A DNA stretch of 64,000 bases from assembly GCF_002019605.1 (NCBI RefSeq), contig NZ_KV917368.1:4106519-4170518 (forward strand), read 5' to 3'. The notes under the pieces are model-generated. The model saw nothing but the letters and a program-made list of their open reading frames with translations. It did not search any database and was not told the DNA's origin. Positions 33,602 to 41,629 of this stretch are shown piece by piece. Every line of letters starts with the position of its first letter. Within the stretch, counting starts at the first letter, position 1. The DNA is from Alkalihalobacterium alkalinitrilicum (GTDB taxonomy: Bacteria; Bacillota; Bacilli; Bacillales; Bacillaceae_F). Made by a program: the position numbers and the translations under genes.

Positions 33602-34807
33602 TTGGTACAAGTAAAAGTAAGTAATCAAGAAAATTTGCTTAATCGATTGATTGACATTAGACAAGAGTTACATCAATACCCAGAAGTAAGCTCAAAAGAG
33701 TTTCAAACGACCAAACGATTAAAGGATTGGTTAACGGAAGCAGGATATACGATACTGCCGTTGGAAGTGGAAACGGGGTTAGTTGCTGAACTTCGCGGGG
33801 GTTTACCAGGGCCAACTGTTGCCTATCGAACGGATATTGATGCTTTACCGATCCTGGAGCAAACAGGTCTTCCTTACGCTTCAAAAGTCGATGGAGTGTC
33901 ACATGCCTGTGGTCATGACTTCCATATGACAATTGCTCTTGGCGCAGCCTTTACTATAGCGGAAAAAAGGGAACAGCTTCGAGGAACGGTCCGGTTTATT
34001 TTTCAGCCTGCAGAGGAAACGACCCAGGGGGCAAGACAGTTCATAGAAGCTGGTTTGTTTGAGGATGGACAAATTCAGGCGATTTTTGGCGTTCACAATC
34101 AGCCTGGCATTCGTGCAGGTCACGTTGGAGTCACTGATCAACGCTTAATGGGAGCAGTCGATACGATTAAAATCAAGGTGAAAGGTCATAGTGGACACGG
34201 TGCGATCCCGCAGCACGCAATTGATTCAGTTGTCGCAGGTTCTGCGATCGTGATGGGATTGCAGTCCGCTGTGAGCCGGAACATCGATCCATTCGAACCT
34301 GTGGTCATTACGATCGGTTCCTTTCAATCTGGGACAACACATAACGTGATTGCGGAATCAGCCGAGCTTTTTGGAACGGTACGTAGTTTTAATCCGAATG
34401 TTCGCGCACAGCTTCCACATTTAATCGAAAGAATTGCTAGAGATATCGCAAAAGGCTATGGTGCTGAAGCAGAATTAGAGTTTATTCCCCAAGTTCCTGC
34501 GATTGATAATGATCAGACGATGACGCAATTGGTCAAAGAAGCAGTGGAAGAAGTGTTTGGAGAAGGTACAGTTGTTCAACCGGAGCCGACACTTGGTGGA
34601 GAAGATTTTTCCCTGTATCAACAGTATGTTCCTGGATGCTTTTTCTGGGTCGGTACAGGTGATGAGGAAAAAGGTGTGAACAAACAGTGGCACGATTCAA
34701 CTTTTTTAGTAAACGATGAAGTCATTCCAGATGCCGTGACGACGGTTGTCCGCACACTGGAAAAAGCGTTAGAACATTTCCGATTGAATATGAAGGAGGA
34801 AAAATAA
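33602..34807 (+). CDS. M20-family metal-dependent amidohydrolase
   Basis: About 401 residues. Start TTG 33602 nine bases after AGGAG; the frame extends upstream through the terminator and those codons are not used. M20D/HipO features: YRTDIDALPILEQTGLPYAS, HACGHDFHMTIALGAA (His and Asp metal ligands), FIFQPAEETTQGARQFIEAG (Glu pair), FGVHNQPGIRAG, and WHDSTFLVNDEVIP at the end. Such enzymes hydrolyse N-acyl or N-aroyl amino acids. It probably releases an acid and an amino compound for the next enzymes. Confidence 0.9.
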   Translation: MVQVKVSNQENLLNRLIDIRQELHQYPEVSSKEFQTTKRLKDWLTEAGYTILPLEVETGLVAELRGGLPGPTVAYRTDIDALPILEQTGLPYASKVDGVSHACGHDFHMTIALGAAFTIAEKREQLRGTVRFIFQPAEETTQGARQFIEAGLFEDGQIQAIFGVHNQPGIRAGHVGVTDQRLMGAVDTIKIKVKGHSGHGAIPQHAIDSVVAGSAIVMGLQSAVSRNIDPFEPVVITIGSFQSGTTHNVIAESAELFGTVRSFNPNVRAQLPHLIERIARDIAKGYGAEAELEFIPQVPAIDNDQTMTQLVKEAVEEVFGEGTVVQPEPTLGGEDFSLYQQYVPGCFFWVGTGDEEKGVNKQWHDSTFLVNDEVIPDAVTTVVRTLEKALEHFRLNMKEEK

Positions 34808-34809
34808 AG

Positions 34810-36267
34810 ATGACTGCGACTTATCAGAATTACATTAACGGTGAATGGGTCAATTCAAAATCAGGGAAAACGTATGCGAGTATTAATCCAGCAAATACAG
34901 AAGAAGTATTGGGTTATTTTCAAAGCTCAACGGTTGACGATGTAGATCAAGCGGTTGCAGCGGCGAGTGAAGCCTTTCCAGCTTGGGCAAAAACAGCGGT
35001 TCCTACCCGAGGCGATGTGTTATTCCGCTTAATTCAAGAGTTGGAGCAGGAAAGAGAAACCCTTGCTGAAATTATTACGAAGGAAGTTGGTAAGTCACTA
35101 CGGGAAGCGTTGGGAGAAGTAGAAAAAACGATTCAAGCGATGAAGCAATTTAGCGGTGAAGCGACTCGATTAACGGGCGAAACGATTCCTTCCTATGACC
35201 CAGATATCTTCGGCTATACTGTGCGTGAGCCACTAGGAGTTGTCGGGTTGATTGCGCCCTATAATTTCCCGCTGGGGATTGGGATTTGGAAAATTGCTCC
35301 CGCGATTGTCGCTGGAAATACAGTGGTGTTTAAACCAGCAAGTAACACGTCGTTAATTAGCATTAAAATCATTGAGTTATTTGAAAAGTCTGGGGTACCA
35401 AAAGGAGTCCTCAATATGGTCACGGGGTCTGGTTCTGTAGTGGGAAAAGCGTTTGGAGAAAACCCAACTCTTAAGGCGGTCTCTTTTACAGGTTCTTCGG
35501 ATGTTGGGATTGCTCTCGGTAAAGCTGTCACAGCTCGTGGTGGAAAAATGCAAGCAGAAATGGGCGGGAAAAATCCTTCGATTGTGCTAGAGGATGCCGA
35601 TCTCGATAAAGTAGCAGCGAGTTTGGTTGTTAGTGGTTTTTTAGATAATGGACAACGCTGCACAGGTACAAGTCGATTAATTGTTTTAAGATCGATTGCC
35701 AAACCATTAACGGAAAAACTCGTCGAAAAGGCGAAAGAACTCAAAATCGGCGATGGATTTGCTGAAGGGGTAGACAATGGTCCCGTCATTGATGAGTCAC
35801 AGCTCAATGTGTATTTACATTATGTGAAAACAGCGATTGACGAAGGCGGGAAACTCGAGTTTGGTGGCAAACGGTTGACTGAGAATGGATTAGATAAAGG
35901 CTATTTCGTTGCACCGACGGTATTTAGCAATATTACAGAAGACATGACGATAGCGAAAGAAGAAATCTTCGGACCCGTGATTGCGGTCATGGAGGTCGAC
36001 TCGTATGAGGAAGCCATCCGAGTCGCCAATAATACGGAATTTGGCTTGTCGTCATCGATCTACACGAAGGATTTAGAAAAAGCCTTCCACTTTGTCCGCA
36101 ATATTGAATCAGGTGTGACCCATGTTAATGTTCCATCGAATTATTTTGAAAATCAGTACCCGTTTGGTGGCAAGAAAACATCTAGTATTGGCCCGAGAGA
36201 GCAAGGAAGCACGGCGCTAGATTTCTGGACAGATCACAAAACGGTTTATATCAACCCAAATTATTAA
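34810..36267 (+). CDS. NAD(P)-dependent aldehyde dehydrogenase
   Basis: 485 residues of the standard ALDH superfamily: APYNFPLGIGIWKIAPAIVA, VVFKPASNTS (cofactor Lys), FTGSSDVG, EMGGKNPSIVLEDAD (general base Glu), NGQRCTGTSRLIV (catalytic Cys) and KEEIFGPVIAVM. Two bases after the amidohydrolase stop with AAGGAGG before it. Oxidises an aldehyde to the acid; the set with the dehydrogenase at 36305 suggests a semialdehyde intermediate. Confidence 0.95.
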   Translation: MTATYQNYINGEWVNSKSGKTYASINPANTEEVLGYFQSSTVDDVDQAVAAASEAFPAWAKTAVPTRGDVLFRLIQELEQERETLAEIITKEVGKSLREALGEVEKTIQAMKQFSGEATRLTGETIPSYDPDIFGYTVREPLGVVGLIAPYNFPLGIGIWKIAPAIVAGNTVVFKPASNTSLISIKIIELFEKSGVPKGVLNMVTGSGSVVGKAFGENPTLKAVSFTGSSDVGIALGKAVTARGGKMQAEMGGKNPSIVLEDADLDKVAASLVVSGFLDNGQRCTGTSRLIVLRSIAKPLTEKLVEKAKELKIGDGFAEGVDNGPVIDESQLNVYLHYVKTAIDEGGKLEFGGKRLTENGLDKGYFVAPTVFSNITEDMTIAKEEIFGPVIAVMEVDSYEEAIRVANNTEFGLSSSIYTKDLEKAFHFVRNIESGVTHVNVPSNYFENQYPFGGKKTSSIGPREQGSTALDFWTDHKTVYINPNY

Positions 36268-36304
36268 GGTGAAAAATTTTACTGAAAAAATAGAGGCGAT
36301 TGAA

Positions 36305-37204
36305 ATGGAACCAGTAAAAGTCGGTGTCATTGGCTGTGGAGCGATGGGAAGAGGAATTATTAAAAACCTCGTTAAGGGTGGTTATGAAGTTTATGCGTAT
36401 GACGTGAATGAACAAGCACTGCATTCGGTGGCAGAGCTTGGAGCGCAAACGACCTTTGAAAAAGAACACGTATATAGCCAAGTTCACTATTTGATTACTT
36501 CATTACCAACGACTCAGCTAGTCGAAGAAACGATTGTAGGAGAAAATGGTGCCCTTTACTCAATGAGGAAGGGTACCTCTATTCTAGATGTTAGTACGAC
36601 AGACGTGGAAGTTACACGACAGATTTTTGAGCAAGCGAAACAAAAAGGAATTTCCTTTTTTGATTGTCCATTAAGTGGGGGTCCCGATGGAGCAGAACGA
36701 GGGGAACTAACGATCGTTGTTGGTGGTGATGCCGTTCAATTTGAACAAATCTCACCGGTGCTTCGAGTGATTGGGAAAGAGATTGAGTACATCGGGGAGT
36801 CAGGATCTGGTCAGGTCATCAAGCTGTGTAACAATATCGTGGTAGCAGGCATTGTCACTTTGCTTAGCGAGTCGCTGTTAACTGGGGTGAAAGCAGGTGT
36901 CCCAGCTGAAAAAATCGCAAGCATGCTTCAAAAAGGCTCTGCGCAAACAAAGGTGATGTCTGTATTTGGCCCTAATTTAATCGATGGGGACCATGAAAAT
37001 GTAAAGTTTATGTTGCAGCACATGTCTAAGGACATAAAATTATATTTGGATCTAGCTACACAAGAAAAGATCCCAACCTTTTTCAGTGCGATGATTGATC
37101 ACTTTTACACCATTGCAAAAAATAACGGGAAAGGAGCGTTAGATACGTCGGCTGTTAGTCAAGTGTTAGAAGAATTGGCCAACGCCACCATTGTGTCAAA
37201 ATAA
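36305..37204 (+). CDS. 3-hydroxyisobutyrate-dehydrogenase-like oxidoreductase
   Basis: About 299 residues. I take the ATG at 36305 after AGAGG; the GTG at 36269 lacks a ribosome site. Rossmann motif VGVIGCGAMGRGIIKNLVKG, substrate loop DCPLSGGPDGAERGELTIVV, and catalytic Lys in GSGQVIKLCNNIVVAG. The family interconverts beta-hydroxyacids and semialdehydes with NAD(P). Works naturally with the preceding ALDH. Confidence 0.92.
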   Translation: MEPVKVGVIGCGAMGRGIIKNLVKGGYEVYAYDVNEQALHSVAELGAQTTFEKEHVYSQVHYLITSLPTTQLVEETIVGENGALYSMRKGTSILDVSTTDVEVTRQIFEQAKQKGISFFDCPLSGGPDGAERGELTIVVGGDAVQFEQISPVLRVIGKEIEYIGESGSGQVIKLCNNIVVAGIVTLLSESLLTGVKAGVPAEKIASMLQKGSAQTKVMSVFGPNLIDGDHENVKFMLQHMSKDIKLYLDLATQEKIPTFFSAMIDHFYTIAKNNGKGALDTSAVSQVLEELANATIVSK

Positions 37205-37223
37205 TAATTGAGGAGGAATGGAT

Positions 37224-38042
37224 ATGTCGAAAGAAAGGAAAAATCTTTGGAAAGACTGGCGGTTACATGCGATCGTTCTTGGTATTGTGTTATTAACAGA
37301 GCTTATTGGAACTCACCAGTTTTCGGTTGGACCTGGAGTCATTTTATTATTACCTATGCTTTATGCTATTATTATCGGTCTTGCTTTATACTTCACGCCA
37401 ATCGTTAAAGAAAAACAATCGAAGAATGCAGAACCGTTAATCGTCTTGGGGGTCACACTATTAATCGCGAAAATTGGGGTTATTATTGGTCCAGCATTAC
37501 CTCAAATTATTGCGGCAGGTCCCGCGTTATTATTGCAGGAATTTGGAAATTTAGGGACGATCTTTTTAGCATTACCAATTGCGGTTTTCTTAGGGCTAAA
37601 GAGAGAAAGTATTGGGATGACCCACTCGGTTGCCCGTGAACCCAACGTTGGTCTGATTATGGATAAGTTTGGTTTTGACTCACCTGAAGGCCGCGGGGTC
37701 ATGTCGATTTATATTTTCGGTACCGTATTTGGTGCTGTATTTATGGGACTGATTTCTGGATTTTTAGCCACGCTTACCCCTCTTCATCCGTTATCCTTTG
37801 CGATGGCATCGGGTATTGGTAGTGGAAGTATGATGGCAGCTGCGAGTGGATCGCTCGTTGCGGCATTCCCTGGCATGGAAGCGGATATTGTTGCATTTGC
37901 CGGTGCTAGTAACCTATTATCACTTTCCACTGGTCTTTATATGAGTATCTTTATTGGACTTCCTCTCACAGAAAAGTTATATAACGTATTGACGAAAAGG
38001 AAGCAGGCAAAAGAAGATATTCAATCAGGGAAGGGGGCGTAA
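37224..38042 (+). CDS. DUF3100 membrane protein (putative transporter subunit)
   Basis: About 272 residues, ATG 37224 seven bases after GGAGG (the ATG at 37218 is too close). Seven to eight hydrophobic segments with glycine-rich stretches (VGLIMDKFGFDSPEGRGVMS; ASGIGSGSMMAAASGSLVAA). DUF3100 proteins occur beside amidohydrolases and a small partner like the next gene; the pair is believed to be a transporter. Transport of the operon's substrate is an inference. Confidence 0.8.
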   Translation: MSKERKNLWKDWRLHAIVLGIVLLTELIGTHQFSVGPGVILLLPMLYAIIIGLALYFTPIVKEKQSKNAEPLIVLGVTLLIAKIGVIIGPALPQIIAAGPALLLQEFGNLGTIFLALPIAVFLGLKRESIGMTHSVAREPNVGLIMDKFGFDSPEGRGVMSIYIFGTVFGAVFMGLISGFLATLTPLHPLSFAMASGIGSGSMMAAASGSLVAAFPGMEADIVAFAGASNLLSLSTGLYMSIFIGLPLTEKLYNVLTKRKQAKEDIQSGKGA

Positions 38043-38046
38043 TACT

Positions 38047-38499
38047 ATGCTGAAAAATATTCAAGAGTGGACGTTATTGCTTACTATATTTGGCGTTGTT
38101 GCCCTACTTGGAAACTGGGTAGGTTATGATGTATTGCCAATGACTGCAATCCCTGGGATGATTGTTCTTGTTCTCATCTGCCTTGCTGGTTTAATTATCC
38201 AAAAGCTAATACCTGGAAATATCCCTAGTGTGGCTTATGTTGCCATTGTTGGTGTTCTCGTTTCGATGCCATGGATGCCAGGATCTGAGAAAGTGATCGA
38301 GTGGACAAGTAGTGTCAACTTATTAGCCTTAGCGACACCGATTTTAGCTTATGCTGGGATCGCTATTGGGCGCTCATGGACAGACTTCGTCAAACTCGGA
38401 TGGAGAGTTGTAGTTGTTGCTATGTGCGTTATGTTAGGAACGTTCATCGGGTCCGCACTCATCGCTGAAATAGTCTTGAGGATCCAGGGAATTATTTAA
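38047..38499 (+). CDS. Small membrane partner of the DUF3100 protein
   Basis: 150 residues, four to five transmembrane helices (LLLTIFGVVALLGNWVGYDV; IAIGRSWTDFVKLGWRVVVV). Starts four bases after the DUF3100 stop with GGAAGGGGG before it. Last gene of the operon; a terminator follows. Unknown alone; almost certainly acts in complex with DUF3100. Confidence 0.75.
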   Translation: MLKNIQEWTLLLTIFGVVALLGNWVGYDVLPMTAIPGMIVLVLICLAGLIIQKLIPGNIPSVAYVAIVGVLVSMPWMPGSEKVIEWTSSVNLLALATPILAYAGIAIGRSWTDFVKLGWRVVVVAMCVMLGTFIGSALIAEIVLRIQGII

Positions 38500-38530
38500 G
38501 TGTAACCGTATCACCTAGAAATGGATCAAG

Positions 38531-38560
38531 AAGAGTAGACTATGAGTCTGCTCTTTTTTT
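38531..38560 (+). terminator. Operon terminator
   Basis: AAGAGTAGACT / AGTCTGCTCTT stem with ATG loop, then seven T. Confidence 0.85.
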
Positions 38561-38719
38561 GGTGCGACGGGCAATTCACATTAACGATCCGTGTTTCTAA
38601 GGAAGCAGAAAAAGTAAATTTCACTTATTTACACCCAACCATGAAAGATCTGCGTTCCTTAAAAAGAGCCATGACAATATATTAAAGAAAGTTTTAAAAA
38701 ATCCACTACTTGTGGTTCA
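38561..38719. other. Short spacer without recognised gene
   Basis: About 160 bases between the operon terminator and the TA operator repeats; nothing recognised. Confidence 0.4.
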
Positions 38720-38776
38720 TAATAATGCTATAATTAAGACGTAATAATGGTATAATTAAGGCATAATAATGATATG
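38720..38776 (+). promoter_or_regulatory. 22-bp direct repeats over the TA promoter
   Basis: TAATAATGCTATAATTAAGA-CG at 38720, the same with two changes at 38742, and a partial third at 38764. Each full unit contains TATAAT, a -10-like box. This is the place and form of a Phd/YefM autoregulatory operator. Confidence 0.7.
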
Positions 38777-38789
38777 AGGAGATGGGATT

Positions 38790-39056
38790 ATGCCTGAAAT
38801 TCGTCCAATAAAGGATTTAAGAAATACAACAGAAATCTCTGAATTGTGTCATAAAATCAAGGAACCACTTTTTATTACGAAGAATGGTTATGGAGATTTA
38901 GTTGTTATGAGTATGGAAACATACGAAAAGTCTTTAGGGAAATTGGAATTATATCAAAAGTTAGCTGAAGCAGAGGCACAAATTAAAAACGGGGAAGAAC
39001 TATTAGATGGGGAAGAAGTTTTTAAAGATCTAAAGAAAAAGCATGGTAGAAGATAA
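38790..39056 (+). CDS. Phd/YefM-family antitoxin
   Basis: 88 residues. MPEIRPIKDLRNTTEISELC and EPLFITKNGYGDLVVMSMET are the conserved Phd/YefM N-terminal DNA-binding domain; the acidic C-terminus would wrap the toxin. GGAG precedes the ATG. Overlaps the toxin by 14 bases. Confidence 0.9.
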   Translation: MPEIRPIKDLRNTTEISELCHKIKEPLFITKNGYGDLVVMSMETYEKSLGKLELYQKLAEAEAQIKNGEELLDGEEVFKDLKKKHGRR

Positions 39057-39357
39057 ATACAAAATTAAACTTACACCAATATCATATGAAGATCTTGATG
39101 AGATTTATGATTATATAGTTAATGACCTTCACAATGAAGTTGCAGCTGATAACCTTTTAGATAATATTGAAACAAATATCATGAGGCTCAGGGATTTCCC
39201 GTTTTCCTGTAGTTTTGTAAGAAATGAAATATTAAAAGACAAAGGTTATCGAAAGTTAATCGTTGATAATTACATTGTTTTTCATCAAGTCAGAGAAGCT
39301 GAAAAAGAAGTTGTTATCATGGTGTACTGTACGGTAAACAAAAGTACCAAAACCTAA
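39043..39357 (+). CDS. RelE/ParE-type toxin, C-terminus frameshifted
   Basis: 104 residues. KIKLTPISYEDLDEIYDYIV and the YRKLIVDNYIVFHQVREAEK block are typical. After VVIM the encoded end is VYCTVNKSTKT, while the next frame reads GVLYGKQKYQNLI, the normal RelE tail with its conserved Tyr. A one-base slip near 39320 thus replaces the last strand and catalytic tyrosine. The toxin is likely weak or dead unless this is a sequencing slip. Confidence 0.8.
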   Translation: MVEDKYKIKLTPISYEDLDEIYDYIVNDLHNEVAADNLLDNIETNIMRLRDFPFSCSFVRNEILKDKGYRKLIVDNYIVFHQVREAEKEVVIMVYCTVNKSTKT

Positions 39358-39451
39358 TTTAGTACAGCACCCCTCGGGGGATCACATCTTACAAAAATTT
39401 TTGAATCGACAACCGCACCAGGTTTCATGTAATAATTCGCAAAAATCGTAA

Positions 39452-39529
39452 GGGGCGTATCTAAGCAGGTTTGAAGCTATTCGTACTGCTAGAGAAATGA
39501 GTGGAAAACCTTATGAAAACAAGGAATAA
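39452..39529 (+). pseudogene. 3' remnant of a phage-like gene
   Basis: A frame reading GAYLSRFEAIRTAREMSGKP then YENKE and stop, without a start. It lies just before a ParB-like remnant, as in phage terminase regions. Family not certain. Confidence 0.35.
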
Positions 39530-39680
39530 AGCATTTATAATTTTGTATTAATGGTTGAAATTGATGTTGAATATAAAGTGAAAAAAGGCTGCTTTTAAAG
39601 CTGTTTTAACTACGCTCGAAGACCAAGTCTCGGGCTTTTTTGCTGTTAATTAAACGATTGATTAAAAGGAGGCTGAGAAA
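39530..39680. other. Spacer between phage-like remnants
   Basis: About 150 bases with no gene, ending in AAAAGGAGG, a good ribosome site for the next remnant. Confidence 0.35.
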
Positions 39681-39833
39681 ATGAGCGAAGCAATGAATAT
39701 CCAGAGGGTCCAAATATCCAGGATTAAACCGTCTAAGTACAATACTTCTTAAAGACTTAAAGCTGGGGGGTCCAGCTTATGAAAAGCTGAAACGTTCGAT
39801 TTCGAGTTCGGCTATGTTCAGATTCCGACACTG
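39681..39833 (+). pseudogene. ParB-N-like phage protein, 5' remnant
   Basis: ATG behind AAGGAGG starts MSEAMNIQRVQISRIKPSKY-N, the beginning of ParB-nuclease-like proteins found upstream of phage terminase. After a stop the homology goes on in shifted frames (KDLK.GGPAYEKLKRSI...FGYVQIP), and it ends at a TCACTGTGAC-family repeat at 39828. Decayed prophage scrap. Confidence 0.6.
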
Positions 39834-39859
39834 TGACGCCCCGAAAAATCTCGTTTCAC
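39828..39859. repeat. TCACTGTGAC-family repeat, copy C9
   Basis: ACACTGTGACGCCCCGAAAA then ATCTCGTTTCAC; truncates the ParB-like remnant. Confidence 0.7.
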
Positions 39860-40106
39860 AACAATATGTTTAACGGAATGAATGATAGGGGAATGGGGAT
39901 GATCCAATACAAAAATCATAGAATTAATAAAGAGAATTGCTGTCTCAAGCCAAAAGTACTAACTCATTCTATTGTTAATAAGCATTTCAGGGCTTAAACA
40001 ATTTAATACTTGATTTAAATTGTATGAAGACATGGTAACATAGGAATAATGAACCACCAATCTCCATAAAAGTAATTAAAAGCATATATGGTGGGAGGTT
40101 TATGTC

Positions 40107-40547
40107 ATGTCCCAAAAATATCATCTTGAATCTGGTTATATGACTGTACCTGATGCAAATCGAATGGTCCTAAATATGTTAAGAATTACAAATTTAAATG
40201 AAAAATCGCATTATAAAAAGATACTTGCGGGAGCAAAAAAGGGTTTATTTGGTGGAAAGAAGCATGGGACGAGGATGTATCAAGTTCGTAAGGATGATAT
40301 TAATGAGTATGTACTCAAATGCTTACAAGAAGAACAATTAAAGTTGTTTAATATTGAAGTTGTAAAAAGGTTGGATGAAGTTGAAGCCGAAAACAGATTC
40401 CCTTTGATTGATAATAGTACGGCAAAGAACATTCAATATTATTTAAAGTACTTAAAATTCTACGGAATCATTTCGGATGAAACTTTCCAATTAAGTGAAA
40501 AGAAGTTGGTGTTACGGGTAAACCTAAAGGAATTAAGGGGAAAGTAA
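40107..40547 (+). CDS. Hypothetical protein with excisionase-like N-terminus
   Basis: 146 residues, ATG eight bases after GGGAGG. Residues 10-70 (YMTVPDANRMVLNMLRITNL; GTRMYQVRKDDINEYVLKCL) have the look of a MerR/excisionase-type DNA-binding fold in which a short HTH is followed by R-x-x-x-D-I/L-x-x-Y. The C-terminal half is helical and charged. It may be a recombination directionality factor or a small regulator left from the nearby phage remnant. Assignment tentative. Confidence 0.55.
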   Translation: MSQKYHLESGYMTVPDANRMVLNMLRITNLNEKSHYKKILAGAKKGLFGGKKHGTRMYQVRKDDINEYVLKCLQEEQLKLFNIEVVKRLDEVEAENRFPLIDNSTAKNIQYYLKYLKFYGIISDETFQLSEKKLVLRVNLKELRGK

Positions 40548-40552
40548 GAAAA

Positions 40553-40638
40553 TCACTGTGACGCCGCGAAAAATTAAATATAAAAAATAGCGGGACCAGA
40601 CTTCTTCATCATTAAAAATCTCTCCCGCTATTCATCAT
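40553..40638. repeat. TCACTGTGAC unit C10 joined to AAATAGCGGGA hairpin copy 2
   Basis: TCACTGTGACGCCGCGAAAA then ATTAAATATAAAAAATAGCG with complementary CCCGCTATT at 40624-40632. The hairpin part repeats 21811-21887. Two repeat families are fused here. Confidence 0.65.
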
Positions 40639-40639
40639 G

Positions 40640-40839
40640 GGAAAGGAAATACCTTTTGGCTCGCCATTCTTCTTTGGTTCATAGACAAGTATTTCTGGTT
40701 CTAAAGGGTTTAGAATATCATCAACTAGTGATCCTTTTACTAAGTGAACACCCATTTCTGGAACACAATGCGGTTTGGGTCCAGGGTCATATCCATCCTT
40801 TAGAGCTGCCTCGATATTGTTGTACTTCGCAGTGGCTTG
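40640..40839 (-). pseudogene. Internal fragment of a conserved hypothetical protein
   Basis: Minus strand reads ATAKYNNIEAALKDGYDPGP, VPEMGVHLVKGSLVDDILNP and LEPEILVYEPKKNGEPKGIS: the pattern of a widespread small secreted-type hypothetical family (A-T-A-K-Y-x-N...VPxMGxHY...P-x-I-L-V-Y). Both ends run into repeats (40638 and 40851); no start or stop of its own. Confidence 0.6.
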
Positions 40840-40850
40840 AAGTGGGGTGC

Positions 40851-40874
40851 AGGGGTCTGTCCTCCACTAAACAA
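40851..40874. repeat. REP-like repeat copy 9
   Basis: AGGGGTCTGTCCTCCACTAA at the break of the hypothetical fragment. Confidence 0.6.
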
Positions 40875-41016
40875 TCTATGTATTCTGAAAAATAATGAAT
40901 ATTTTAGCAAAGTAGGATATGAAAGAATTAACAATATTCAAGTTGTTAGACATCACATTGTTATCTATGTACTAACGGGGCAAAAGGAGCAAGAGAACCG
41001 CCCCCTTGCTTCCCCT

Positions 41017-41262
41017 CTATCCGACACACGCTGCTAACCGCGAGACAGCTTCTTTGATATCTTGATCCCTTAAGGGAGCAAAGCCGATGACGAGGCAAGT
41101 GCCGCCTTGTTCTTGTTCAGAAAGATCATCTAATAAAAAGCGATGGATCGTATAAATTTTTAGCTTGAGCTGGTTCGCCCGTGCGGTCACATCTTCATAG
41201 GTCCGTTCCGTTTTAAAATAAGAGAGAAAGTGAAGGCTGGCAGGAATATCTTGGATCGACAT
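41017..41262 (-). pseudogene. C-terminal fragment of a MocR-type regulator
   Basis: 81 codons: LHFLSYFKTERTYEDVTARA, LKIYTIHRFLLDDLSEQEQG and LVIGFAPLRDQDIKEAVSRL match the end of the aminotransferase-like domain of GntR/MocR (PdxR-like) regulators. The front is absent and the frame joins a DUF2281-like gene upstream. No PLP lysine is present. Confidence 0.65.
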
Positions 41263-41428
41263 CTTATCCCAAAAGTCAAGACTACTTTCACTTGCCTTAG
41301 TTAAGTCCTCGGAAAGAATATTCTCCTTCTTCGCTTTTAAATATTCTGCAAAGTCAAAGATTTTTTACTACTTCATTTTCAGGGATTTGATCGATTATTT
41401 TTAGTAAGCGTTCCTTTGCCGTTTTCAT
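41263..41428 (-). pseudogene. DUF2281-like antitoxin gene, frameshifted and fused
   Basis: ATG 41428 gives MKTAKERLLKIIDQIPENEV-VK, then one extra A in an A run shifts the frame; corrected reading continues IFDFAEYLKAKKENILSEDL and SLDFWDK, the DUF2281 pattern. It then runs into the MocR fragment. A deletion chimera. Confidence 0.6.
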
Positions 41429-41510
41429 GTTTTAAACACACCTCTTCCATGAATATTTTCCTTATTATAACACTTAGTATTAACCTATTGAGAAGACAAG
41501 TGCTGAGTGC

Positions 41511-41533
41511 TAGGGTCAGTCACTCACTGGGGT
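41511..41533. repeat. REP-like repeat copy 10
   Basis: AGGGTCAGTCACTCACTGGGG, a degenerate REP core upstream of the SEC-C gene. Confidence 0.4.
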
Positions 41534-41629
41534 ATTTTTTTAGATATTGTTGGTAACACTAAATTTAATAGATTCTTAAAGTATGTTACATTTTATATAT
41601 GAATAAAAAGTTTACGAGGATGGGATCGG

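Noticed and set aside
35259-35807. 182-codon frame opposite the aldehyde dehydrogenase
   Set aside because: Antisense shadow of a highly conserved gene; no ribosome site.
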